Part shown: positions 1 to 11,300 of the stretch, in pieces
Layout: each line of letters begins with the position of its first letter
How positions within the stretch are numbered: position 1 is the first letter of the stretch
Origin: Motacilla alba alba
Taxonomy: Eukaryota; Chordata; Aves; Passeriformes; Motacillidae
Assembly (NCBI RefSeq): GCF_015832195.1
Contig: NC_052027.1
Coordinates: forward strand, 18,636,688-18,700,687
DNA length: 64,000 bases
Direction: 5' to 3'
Position numbers and translations under genes: made by a program
The notes under the pieces: model-generated
What the model saw: only the letters and a program-made list of their open reading frames with translations
What the model was told of the DNA's origin: nothing
The model's database searches: none

Positions 1-1676
1 TTTTGTGGAAACACCCAGCCCTGTTCCCATGCCCACTGGAGCAGCTCTCCTGGGACCAGCAGCACCAATTTGTGAGAAAACTTATAACATCTGAGATCCC
101 CAAGGACTGATTTCTCCAAGAGTCCAAGGGTCTCCTTCAGCTCCCAATTCTAGTTATCAACAGTATACTGAGCTTCATAAAAATAATTTTAAAATTACTA
201 TTAATAAAAAATACTAATAATTACCCTGCTATGGGCGTTAGGTTGCTGCCTGCATCATGCTGGTATTGTTCCATGCACACATCCTGGCTGCTGGAGCCTC
301 ACTGCCCTGAGCTTTTGGCAGTGCTGCAAGTTAAAGCTCTGCCCCAGCAGGTAAAGGACTTGCAAGGGAAGGGCTGAGCCTCCCCTGTGCTTTCTGTGCA
401 GTGAGAGTGAGCAGGAACAGCCCAGCTTTCCCAGCAAGTACCGCCTGAGCAGATTTCATGAGCAGTGCTAATAGCACACCAGGCACAAAGCTAAAGCTCC
501 CTGCTTGGGTTGCTGTAGCAACTGCCCTCCAAAGGTTTTTGTGTTATCCATGCAGAGCAGGGTGCAGGGTCCAGGCTTTGGAAGGGTATTTGTGGCTGCA
601 GGAAAGATTTCTGCGACTGCAGCTGAATCACAAGAGTCTCCTGGCCATTGAGAGAGCAGGGGAAACTACAGCTCCTAAAAAAAGAGCGTGGGGGGATCTG
701 TCGGCCCTGGCTGCTGTTTGTCAGCTGGATTAAAATAAACATAATGACTTATTTGTCTGTGTGGGGTGCTTGGTTTTTTTTTGGTTTTTTTTTTAACAAG
801 CTTTTCAAAACAAGAACACCTCTCTCTCCCTAGTTCTGCAGCAGTACCTCCAGCTGTGGCACAGGAGGAGACAAAGGGGTGGCCATCGTTTCACCTGCTT
901 TTCTCCCTGTCAATATGGGCACAGTGGGGACCCCTCTGCTCTGCTGGGACCCCAGTGAGGGCAGGCTGGAGGGTGGCACTGTCTTAGGGTGCAGTGCCAG
1001 ATGTGCTGGGGGTGTGCATTCTGTTTGCCCTCTGTCAGAGGTGGGGCAGTTCTCTGCTGTTCACGGGGCAGTTTTCTTTATCTTTCCCACAAACCAAGCC
1101 TCCCTCCAGGAGATCCCTTCTGTCCATGGGCCAGCGAGTGTCCCTGCATGGCTGATCCAATTCCATCATCCCACTGGGAGAAGCTCCACCATGGGGAGGA
1201 GCCAAGCATTCCTACCTGGATACAATCTGAGATTTTGGCACACCAGGGCAGCCTTTTCCCACTGCATTCCCAGAGGAGCAGCTTTCTTCTCCCCTGCATT
1301 CCCAGAGGAGGACCAGGCCCATCTCCAGCACCCCTGGACCTCCAGAGGAGAACTCCCCCCTTGTGCAGGATCCCTGCTCCAGCAGAACCACAGCTGGCAC
1401 TGCAGGAGGGCTGAGCCACCACTGAATGGGACTGTGCCACCACCCTGACCCACAGGGTGCCAGCTCCTGCTCTGACTCTGCCAGTGGGGTTTGTTTTGTA
1501 TCACTGCATTTTATTTCAATTTTCCCAGTAAAGAACTGTTATTCCTACTCCCTTATCTCTACCTGAGAGCCCCTAATTTCAGAACTATAATAATTCAGAG
1601 GGAGGGGGTTTGCATTTCCCATTTCAGGGAAGGCTCCTGCCCTCCTCAGCAGCCCCCTGTCCCTGCAGGCACTTAC
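1..1676 (-). other. VGLL4: VGLL4 intron 4, 5' part
   Basis: Intron sequence downstream of the exon 4 donor. No exon encoding the Tondu domains was found on the minus strand here. It contains T/G homopolymer sequence near 770-803 and two copies of a 17-base CTGCATTCCCAGAGGAG motif at 1262-1278 and 1294-1310. The frames longer than 100 codons in 879-1504 are overlapping in several frames on both strands and match nothing recognised, so they are taken as chance. Confidence 0.75.
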
Positions 1677-1791
1677 AGCTGGAGGGTCTCCTGTAGGCAG
1701 CCCCGGAGCAGGCGCTGTGGGCGATGGGGCAGTGGGACAGGTTGCAGTTGCGGTTGTTGGCAGAAGCACAGGTGATCACAGAGGGACGGTT
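1677..1791 (-). CDS. VGLL4: VGLL4 coding exon 4 (Cys/His-rich segment)
   Basis: 115 bases giving residues 165-202 plus one base, from NRPSVITCASANN to AAYRRPSS. It holds the conserved Cys/His cluster Cys172, Cys180, His184, Cys185, His189 and Cys192, the same spacing as human VGLL4. The acceptor CAG is at 1794-1792 and the donor is GTAAGTG from 1676. The reading frame would continue into a final exon that in human encodes about 85 residues with both TDU motifs; no such sequence is seen to the left within the window. This exon is very close to the human protein apart from SANN for SAGA and a few changes near the end. Confidence 0.96.
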
Positions 1792-1848
1792 CTGAGGGGA
1801 CACAAGCACAGCGGCACGCTCAGCAGCAGCAATTCAACCCTCTGCATG

Positions 1849-2405
1849 TTAACCCCCGAAAATTCAGCTGTTTCTTGGATTAAAAATGAAAATCCACATC
1901 ACATTTCCACAACAGTTGTTATGTAAGTGAACAGAAAAAGGGCAGTGTGAAGGTAAATCTTAAAAATAATTTTACACTGATTGTTGCAACTTCACAGCAA
2001 CTAAACCCATAAGCTATCTAATTCATATTAACCCCCAAATGTTCAGCTGTTTCTTGGATTAAAAATGAAAATCCACATCACATTTCCATAATAGTTCTTA
2101 TGTAAGTGAACAGGAGAAGGGCAGTGTGAAAGTAAATCTTAAAAATAATTTTACACTGATTGCTGCAACTTCACAGCCACAGCAATTAAACCCATAAACT
2201 ATTCAATTCATATTAAACCCCTAAATATTCAGCTGTTTCTTTGATTAAAAATTAAAAATAAAAATCCATTTTTAAAAATCCATTGCATTTCCATAGAGGT
2301 TATTTCAGTGAACAGAAAAACGGCAGTGTGCAAGCAAATCTTTGAAGTGATTTTACAATGACTGTGTCAACTTCACAGAGTTCCATATCAACACATTAAA
2401 TGTTT
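1849..2405. repeat. Threefold ~180-bp tandem repeat in intron 3
   Basis: Three diverged copies begin at about 1849, 2028 and 2213 (spacing 179 and 185). Each has the order CAGCTGTTTCTT, GATTAAAAAT, CCAT/CCAC, GTGAACAG, GGCAGTGTG, AATC, TTTTACA and CAACTTCACAG. The third copy is most diverged and has a small insertion. The array begins only 58 bases upstream of exon 4 in transcript order, so it occupies the end of intron 3. The family is not recognised; it looks like local duplication rather than a mobile element. Confidence 0.9.
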
Positions 2406-4310
2406 GTTTCATTCTGTGGCCACACATAGAAGGGGTTTGCAGATTTTCCAGGTATTTGTTGTCTTGATGTTATAATTTTTATTCAGAAGTTGAGTTTTCC
2501 TAGCCCTACCTCTGTATTCCACAGTGCATCCCAATCCTACGGGATGTACAATAAATATGAAGAACTCTGAGCCTGTCTAGACCACAAATCCTTTCTTGTG
2601 GGAATTCACCTGCCTTTCCAGGAGGTGAATTAATTTATACTCAATACTTAATTAACTTCACTGTCATTCTCAGCACATGCAAATTCCCCAAAATGTCTAT
2701 TCACAGCTACATTGCATTAGGACTCCTCCATCTGTACTTTAAGTGTAACCATAAAATACTCTTTTCAGAGTTGTTTACTATGGACATTTACACAAAGCCT
2801 TGGGAAAAGAAATGCCCCAGTTTCTCCAGGTGGCCGAAGGGAAATAATACAGGTATTGGATTAATTCCATATATTTGATGATGCAAGGAGTCCATTACAC
2901 TCAGTACAAATTAAGTAGTAAGTGTTCAAAAGATTACCTGAACTGATGGAATTTAATTTCTTGACCGTTTTACAAAATTTTACCCACAAAAAAAACCCCA
3001 CCTACCCCCATAGAAGGTCAGTGAGGAAGGAGAGCATTTCCCTTCTTTGGTGGTACTTTAGGCAGAGTAAGAGCAAGGCCATAAAGTAAAAGAGCTGAGC
3101 TTTCCAGGGAAGTTTAACATCATTTTTGCCAGGCCAAAACAGCAATGAGGTTATTTACATCTTACTGCACTGGCAGCAAAGTAGAAAAAAGTAAATAAAG
3201 AAAAACAGAAGAATTATTTGATTTTTCTGTAAACAGTTCACATGTGGGAGTAATTATTTTCTGTAGGGGTGAGGATTTTGTGCCTCTCAGAAGTGGTTTT
3301 TGAGAAAGGCATGTATTTAATTCTCTTCAGAAGAGTATTTTGGACACGCAGGAGGTGGGAAGCAGAGAGAGACAGGTAATAATATCTCAGAAATGCACAT
3401 GCCAACACCTTGAAGAACCCAATAAGGCACCTTGCAGAATCCTCTGCTATGGTTCTGTGTGCACAGAATATAGAAACCTTTATAAAAATATTGAGACAAA
3501 CTGAGAATTTAGTAATAATCACTAACTACAGCAGCTGAATAACCCTGTCCTGCTGCAAATAAGGTATTCTTCTCCTACCTGTTCTATTAGAAATGAAATC
3601 CCATTCAACATGTTAAGGTTAAAAAACCCCCAAAACAAGGAATCATCAAAGTAGGATTTATTTTTTTTCAGTACACTTTTTATTTTGGATGATTCCTACT
3701 CTGTGCTCTTAGCAAGGCCTCGCCCCAACATCCCGGTTCAAAATGTCAAAGAGAACAGAGAGGGATCCCGGGAAAGCAGAGCTGGGGTACATGGGCCAGT
3801 TTAATTTCTCAGTGCTGCAGCCCATCACAGCTCAATTCTCTGCTTTGTCTCTCCACTTGTAGGAGGGATAAAAGTGAGTCTGACACATGAGGGAACTGTT
3901 CTTGCCCACAGAAATGGCTCAGCTTCAGCACTTCCGCAGCAAAACAAACGCCATGTGCAAGATGGCAAAGCAAAGAACCAACAAAAAAACCTTAGAACCA
4001 CTGCAGCACATGGAAATCGGGCACAGAATAATCCAAAAGAATGACTTGGCTTCAGGAAAAGGGAATGAGTGACGCCACATTGCTCTGAACAGCACAGCAA
4101 ATGCTTCTGGCTGGCTACAGCTAAGATCACCCAGAGTCAAACTGTCCCTTTGGTCTTGTACCCCTTCTGGAGGGGGGAGAGACCTGGGACAGAGGGGAGG
4201 GGAGCAACAGGGACCACCAGGAGGGGCTCAGGGGATGTCCCCAGGCACTGCCCAGCAGGTGCTGGGCCTCCCTGAACCAACCACACTCTGAATTCCCAGT
4301 TAAAACTCAT

Positions 4311-5136
4311 GCATTCCCAAATGAAAACACACACATTCCCAAATACAAACTCATGCATTCCCAAATAAAATGCGTGCATTCCCAAATAAAATGCATGCAT
4401 TCCCAAACAAAATTCATGCATTCCCAAATACAATTTGTGCATTCCCAAATACAAACTCATGCATTCCCAAATAAAATTCATGTATTCCCAAATATTTCCA
4501 AATAAAACTCATGCATTTCCAAATACAGCTTCTGCATTCCCAAATACAAACTCATGCATTCCCAAATAAAATTTGTGCATTCCCAAACACAATTCATGCA
4601 TTCCTAAATACAACTCATGCATTTCCAAATACAACACATGCATTCCCAAATACAACACATGCATTCCCAAATACAACTCCTGCACTCCCAAATAAAAACT
4701 CATGCATTCCCAAATATTCCCAAAGAAAATTCATGTATTCCCAAATACAACTCCTGCATTCCCAAATAGTCCCAAATACAACTCCTGCATTCCCAAATAA
4801 AAACTCATGCATTCCCAAATACAACACATGTATTCCTGAATGCAACTCCTGCATTCCCAAATAAAAACTCCTACATTCCTAAATACAACGCATGCATTCC
4901 CAAATACAACGCATGCATTCCCAAATACAACGCATGCATTCCCAAATACAACGCATGCATTCCCAAATACAACACATGCATTCCCAAATAAAAACTCCTA
5001 CATTCCCAAATACAACACATGCATTCCCAAATAAAAACTCACACATTCCCAAATACAATGCATGCATTCCTAAATACAACTCCTGCATTCCCAAGTATTC
5101 CCAAATACAACACATGCATTCCCAAGCTTGGGAATG
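4311..5136. repeat. Minisatellite of ~16-21-bp units with CATTCC core
   Basis: Tandem units of the form GCATTCCCAAATACAACTCAT, variable in length, with a regular 21-base block between about 4880 and 4985. By eye there are about 31 exact CATTCC hexamers, plus variants such as CATTTCC and TATTCC. The array ends in a perfect palindrome and lies about 200 bases downstream of the exon 3 donor. It holds frames open on both strands; these are not genes. Confidence 0.95.
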
Positions 5137-5276
5137 TCACAATGAACACCGAGGAGCTGTGACATACAGGGTGCGTTTTTAACCCCGTGCTGCCCGGGAG
5201 CAGCCTCTCCTCTCCCCTGGCTGCAGCCGCCCCAGGCTGTGGCTGCAGCCGGAGCCCTCCCCGCGGCCCGAGGCCG

Positions 5277-5333
5277 ATCCCGGTGCCAATCCCGGTGCCA
5301 ATGCCGGTGCCGGTCCCTGTGCCCATCCCGTAC
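5277..5333 (-). repeat. G-rich short tandem repeat at the exon 3 donor
   Basis: Directly after the exon 3 donor, the intron reads on the minus strand as repeated GGGATTGGCACC-like 12-mers and GGCACC/GGCATT hexamers with several GGG runs. G-runs just inside introns commonly act as splicing enhancers. The repeat may arise simply by slippage. Confidence 0.7.
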
Positions 5334-5556
5334 CTGCTGCCGCTCCACGCTGCTCAGGCTGGGGGAGATGCCCACCGTCCTGGCTGCATCCACGCTGTTT
5401 TTGGTCAGTGCTAGGGGCTGCTCCATGCTCAGGCTGGGGATGGAGGCGTACATGTGGTTGGCGTGGAGGCTCATGGTGGGGGCAGCGGCGCGCTCGATGG
5501 GGCTGCGGCTCCGCTCCCGGTGCTCCTTCCGGTAGTCCCCGTTGGCAGTCTTGGTT
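5334..5556 (-). CDS. VGLL4: VGLL4 coding exon 3
   Basis: 223 bases giving the last base of Leu90 and residues 91-164, from TKTANGDYRK to SSVERQQ. Conserved blocks are RERSRSPIERA (Arg-Ser rich with an SP site), PTMSLHANHMY, and MEQPLALTKNS. GISP (Ser154) matches human Ser155. The next human proline-directed site, Thr159-Pro160, is replaced by Ser-Ser (158-159) with no proline. The acceptor AG is at 5558-5557. The donor is GTACGG from 5333, followed by repeated G-runs in the intron. In human a shorter isoform begins near this exon; its first exon was not located here. Confidence 0.96.
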
Positions 5557-8251
5557 CTGGCAGGGAGCAAACAGGGAAAAGGGATTCGTGGGTTCCAGGC
5601 TGTCCTGAGACACGCGGCACTCCATCAGCTCCGTCAGGAATGCACTTTGCCAGGTGGAATCCCCCAGTGGGATATCCCGAGAGAAGCCAACGCCCCCCAC
5701 CTGCCAGCTTTGCCAACCAGCATCTCTCTTCAGCCTGGAATTTCTTCAGATACTCATCCACACGCACCAAGAAACAACTTTTCCAGACTTCTCTTTACCA
5801 TACTACTGTCCCACTCCACCTAACACTGCAATATTCTCTAAGCATTGTTGAAGCCCAAGGAAAGTTTCTTTTCCTGAGAAGACATGGCTGATATCAGCAA
5901 AAATGCAGGGAATCAAGGCAGGAAGCAACATTTTCAGAGGAGAAAATGAAGGAAAAGCAAACTACACAGCACTTTTCTCAGAATCTTTTATTTACAACTG
6001 CTCTTTCAAAAGACTAATTTCCAGCTACTCCTGAACAGTAAATCCCTGTAGATGGGCTCACATAATGAGCCCATCATTCACTGCAGTGAAAAGAAAGCTG
6101 GGTTTGTATCTGTGGATGAGGGATTTCAGTTTGCACACTGCAACAGAATTGTCATTAAAGGCAAACCAGTGACTGAAGGGAAAAGCACTTCTCTCATCAC
6201 CAGGTGAACGTGGGCATCCCCAGCAGCCTGGAGTCAGCAGTGCTGGAAGAGCTCACACACTGCAGTGGGGAACAGCAAATTCCAGCTGCAAAAGCACCAG
6301 AGGAGACCACTGGCTCTAAGGAAAATAAAAATAACAGCCTGTCTTTGGACCATTCCTGAGTACCAGTGAAACACCCTCTGTGTCCTGTCTATAAGTATGT
6401 GAAATTCAAGGTGGTTTTCCTCCTGTTTTTTTAAGCCTATCGTGGCAAATTAAGATGAAGGAACAATCTTTAAAAAGGCTCTGATGAAAGGCAGAGACAG
6501 AAAAGGAATCAATATTCAATGCTGAAGCTACAAGACCTGCTTATTTCAGTGTCTGAGGAAGTCTCTCCACAAGCAAGGCTGAGTTAAAACAGTCCTGCCA
6601 ATCGAGGGAAAAAAGGAGCCCCTAAAACACCACATGGGGTGTGGGGATGTCCCATGGTGATCCTGCCCAGCCCTAAATCCTTTAGCCTCAACATCCCCTG
6701 GTCATGGATTCCAGGCTTTAAACTACATACTTTTTAAAGTCCCTTTTCTTCACATGCTCTTTTTGTTTCTTTTCAACCAAAAATTCAATGGCTTGGATTG
6801 CCCTAGCCCTGACTCTTGAATTAGGAGAGAGACAAACATTGCTCCCCTCTCATCATCGTGCAGCCACTCCCAAGTTCATCTCTTCAACAAGCTTTCATTC
6901 CAGTAATGCTTTCTTCAAATAAAACCTGTATCTTTGTCATCTTGGTGGCCCCTGTCAGTACGAGCTCAAAGTCACCTCCTTCCTGGAGATGAGGACCCAG
7001 ATCTCTGCTGCATTCAGGAACAGCACCTTGGCTGGACTACTCCCAATTCTTCTGTGCTATTCCTCAGCTTGCTCCAGAGTCACTTGGCTGTACAGAAATT
7101 ATTGCTCCTGAATCAAATCTCAGCTCATTTATCGTGGTAGAAGCTGGGTTAACATGATGCCAGGCAACCAGTGACTTGGGAAGCTCAGGACACAGGGACT
7201 CTGTGCCAAATTCCCCTGGCAGCCTGGGGAGGGAAGAGCCAAAGCACAACAATACAGTCTGTAACCCTTTGCATCTCCTTGGCCCTTTTCACTAATTACA
7301 AATTAGCAGCTGCAGATTAGGGGAATCCACCATAAAATCCAACCCTGGAGGTTTCACAGCTGGCCCTGTGTGTTCCCCAAGCCCATTTTCCAGGCTGGAT
7401 TTGAGCAGCAGCTCACAATTCCCCAGGAATCACTGTCCCAGCACTGCCCCAGCTCAGCTCCAGCAGAATTCAACTGCAGGAGCAGCCTCAGCAGGAAAGT
7501 TTGGAATTGCAGTGCTCTGAGCTAATGACTGATGCAAATGTGAGTTAATGGCAGCACAAGGGGCTCTATATTTAACCTACAGTAGCTCCTCTTGGATTAC
7601 AGCATGGAAACAGCTCCTGGACATGGGAATGATCCCACCCCAGCCCTGAGCACACAGGCAGGAGCCTCACACACAGCCTGGACAAAGCCTGGGATATCCT
7701 GGGAACCAGCAACCCCAAAACCCACCTAAAATCACTGTTCAGCAAATGCTTCTTCTTGGTGCTGCAGTGCAGAACCTCTGTGGCTGCAGCCAAACTCTCA
7801 CTTTTCAACTGAATATTAGCTGGGCTACTACAATTAAAATTACAATTTGGAAGCTGCAAAACCAACAAGAGCTCCAGGAGATTCCTACTTCTCACTGCCT
7901 CAAAGAAACACAGAATCTCTGCTCAGAATCATTCTGTTTTGTTTTAGTAAGCACAGGCTGATTTTCAAAGCAAAAGTTTTGTTTACTCCCCAAGAAATGC
8001 TTATAACATGAAACAAAACATGTACCTACACCAGTTGTTTGGGGTTTTTTTGTCTTAGAACTCCCTTTTCAACAACTTAGTGTTGCATTTACTGGGAGGG
8101 TGGAGCTGTCAAGTGACCACTGATGAACAAACTTACTGCAATTCCCAAGCAAAATAAACTTTCCATTTTACACAACAATGCTTATTTCACTCATCCTCAC
8201 CTTAAATGAAGAGTCACAGTCCTACATATTGTTGAACTGGCAATTTTTCTG

Positions 8252-8349
8252 CCAAAAAAAACACCAAACCAACAACAACACCAACAAAAAAACCCCAAAC
8301 AAAAACCCAATCCAAACAAAAATTATAACACAGAAAAAACCCATCAAAA
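8252..8349. repeat. A/C-rich low-complexity run
   Basis: Irregular runs of CAAAA, CCAAAC and AACAAC. Similar runs occur at 13607-13643 and 47697-47790 and are common in bird introns. The 60-codon Lys/Asn/Thr-rich frame across it is compositional. Confidence 0.85.
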
Positions 8350-11300
8350 CTTTTCCCTGAAGACTTTTGGAAGAAGAGACCAAAAAACTGGGCAATGGGG
8401 CCAGTTTGTCTCCAGGAACAAGCCCAGCAGGCAGACCTTCCCTAAAGACACCTAAAATTATTGAGTTATCTCAGCAATCTCAGCAGACCACACCCCAGGC
8501 CTTTCTGTAGGCAAATAATTCTCTCTTCTTAAATTAGAACAACTCCTCTTCCGGGCAGGGAACTGCTTATAATCCACTCCCTAAAAATCCTCTCCTCAGT
8601 TCATCCCCCTTCACCTCATACAGTCTCTGGAAAAACTAAAAAACACCTGAAGTTTCTACTTCCACATCAGATAATATTTCTTCTGGAAATGTACCGGCAC
8701 CGTGCAGGACAGTACCATGAAAGCTCTGTCCTTGTGAAAATACAGCAACATTTGTGAGCCCCTCCTGTTCACACATAAATAGCAAATCCTACAGATTTGT
8801 CAGACAACTGTAAGATTATTTACAGGGCATTCATCAATTTCATGTTATGAGGTAATTTAGTTTAGAGCGTCACTTAAAAAATAATATTCTATGGAAAATT
8901 TGTTGTTATTATCATGATGATTCTTGTTTTGCTATTAAAGGCTTTATCTGAAGGGGCAATCACAAGATAAGTGTGTGAAGATAATCATATTTCACTGAAG
9001 TCCACGAGCTCCAACATTCCCCACACTCTGGACAAGTTCAGAGATGCAGCTCTCAAGTCAAACGTAAGGACCCAGAATGACAAAGAAGGATTTCTGACCA
9101 AGCTTGAAAAAGAACCTAAAAATAAATACTACAAACAAATCCAGCTGTCCAAACAGCTTTGCCATCCCTGGACTCCAGTTTGTCTTAAAAATCAGCATAT
9201 TTTACCAACCCTGAGTCCATGAGCAGTGGGGGGGATGCCAGAGCAATTCCAGTGTTTAAAATCCAGTAATTCCCATGGGTGAACCCAGAGCAGAGCCAGG
9301 CACAGGGATCCATGCCCACCACCCCCATTCCCTGCCAGCACAGCTATCCCAGCTACTTCCAGCTTCATTTTAGCAAAGTTAGACATGATCCCAACCTCCA
9401 GTGAATTTCTCCAATCCTTAAAAGCCAGCCATGCTTTTCCAGCTGCTCCCCAGTGGATCAGGGCACTTACCAAGCATCATGTGCTGGGGTGGCTGTCCCC
9501 AAAGCCACAGCCATGGCAGCGAGCAGCTCCAAGGCGGGTGAATGCCCCTGCTCCCAGGGTTTTGTGCCGCAGAACCTCCACAAGAGGCTGTTCTGCTGGC
9601 TGGCACCGCCAGGGGGGAATTCACAGCCGGCCCACAGCAACAGGCGGCCCCTGCCAGCTGCTGCAGGAAAAGGGAAAAAAGAGGCCCACGAAGGGGACAG
9701 CGCTGCCTGCACTCACTTCCAGCCTGCAGAGCCCTCAGGAATGCTGCCAAAAGCATTACTGTACCTCCAAGGCAAGGAATCACAGACGGTTCTCACTCCC
9801 TTTGGCAGAACCGCAGCGCTGGCTTGAAATGGAAGCTCTAGAGTTTGACTCGCACAAAGAACAAGCACCCCTTTTCTTCACACAAACATAATGCCTTGCT
9901 GAAGAGCAAACTTTCATTTCTGCAACCTAATTCCAACAGGATTTGAACATTTTCAGCATCTTTATGATATTTGTTTTCCAACATCATCTACTGCCTTTAT
10001 TCACTAGGTCTGGAAGAGGGCAGCTGCTTTTGTTAAAGGCTGCTTAAGGATTTCCAACCCACTGATACAGAATATCTGCTCCACATGGTGAGCATCATTC
10101 CCTGCAAAGGATCTACTGGCACACTTTAATGCTATTACTGTGAGGTGGGAAAACTGGAATTTAAACTGGTATTTCAAAATGTGATTATATACATCCAGGG
10201 AGAAAAATCCTAAGAGTTCCTTACTCAGAATTAAGCAATACAAATTCACTAAAAAAAACAAACAAAACCCCCAATAAAACCTGGAAGCAGCAGCAATTTG
10301 CTCTGAGTCTCAGCCAATTATCTAAAGTATTCAGAACATGAAAAAATACTCCAAGCAGCCCAATGCCCTCTTGAATGACTGTCATCTAAATATACAGCCC
10401 CGTTCCATCCCACTTTATCAGCTATGTGCTTCCCAGTTCCTTTGAGCAGCCTTTTTCTTTTCTGGCTCAGAACTCCATCCCAAAACTTGCAGGGATCCTT
10501 GTTTTTTGCAGGAATCACTCCCGCCACAGAATCAGCTATGGTTTCCTGAGAAACATAATGAATACCCTTCCTCAAAGGAAAGACTTTAAGTCTAAACCAT
10601 TGAAAAAAACACTAAAAAGGAATGGGATCATCTCATACAAACAAACACAAGTCAGACTTTCTATATTTATCCTCACCAAAACAGGATTTTCAGAGATAAA
10701 CCTTGGACAAGAGAGTTACTTGCAAATGGAATCAACCAGGAGAACAGATTTCACAGTAGAAGAAAGAAATCAATAATAAGCTGTGAAATGCACAAAGGAG
10801 TGTCCCATTACAGCCTGCACCAAGCACAAATATTCAGATACAGATAAATTTCCCTTCCTGAAGCCTTCATACTCACAAGTATGAAAGAATGCGAGAGACC
10901 CGCATGACATAAGAGCTCAGTCCAAAGCCAAACCCACAGAACTGAAACCTAAATCTAATGTAGAGTAAAATCAATTAACACAATCTCAGATCCTACTCGT
11001 TTTTCTCACAGGATTCTTTTTTAATGGCTGGCCACCTTTGCTCCGACACTCACAGGATGGTTTTAGAAGACAGCACTGGTTGCTTTATAACAGCAAAACT
11101 CAGGGATTTATTAAATTAGAAGTCCTGTCACTGCTGGAACATGTGTACAAAATGCAGAAACAATGACAAAGCGACCTCGCTGCAATAGGTACAGACTGCA
11201 GGTTACCCGCAATTCAACTTTTTTTAAAAAGGGGAAAAAATGACTCGCTAATCTCTCTGTTCTGCACTGCTGCTGCCTTGCACAGGTCCAAATATACTCC

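Larger units (their letters stand above)
1792..5333 (-). other. VGLL4: VGLL4 intron 3
   Basis: About 3.5 kb between exons 3 and 4. The end near exon 4 holds a threefold ~180-base repeat (1849-2405). The end near exon 3 holds a CATTCC-bearing minisatellite (4311-5136) and G-rich short repeats at the donor. The middle (about 2405-4300) is AT-rich unique-looking sequence with short A/C-rich runs; nothing functional is recognised there. Confidence 0.9.

Noticed and set aside
1..1676. Search for the last VGLL4 exon with Tondu motifs
   Set aside because: No frame on the minus strand encodes anything like the TDU region (VxxHFxxxLG pattern); the exon must lie outside the window.
4137..5182. Frames of 60-117 codons across the CATTCC array (HSQIQ or FPNTT repeats)
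   Set aside because: They follow the 21-base repeat period and occur on both strands; no evidence of coding.
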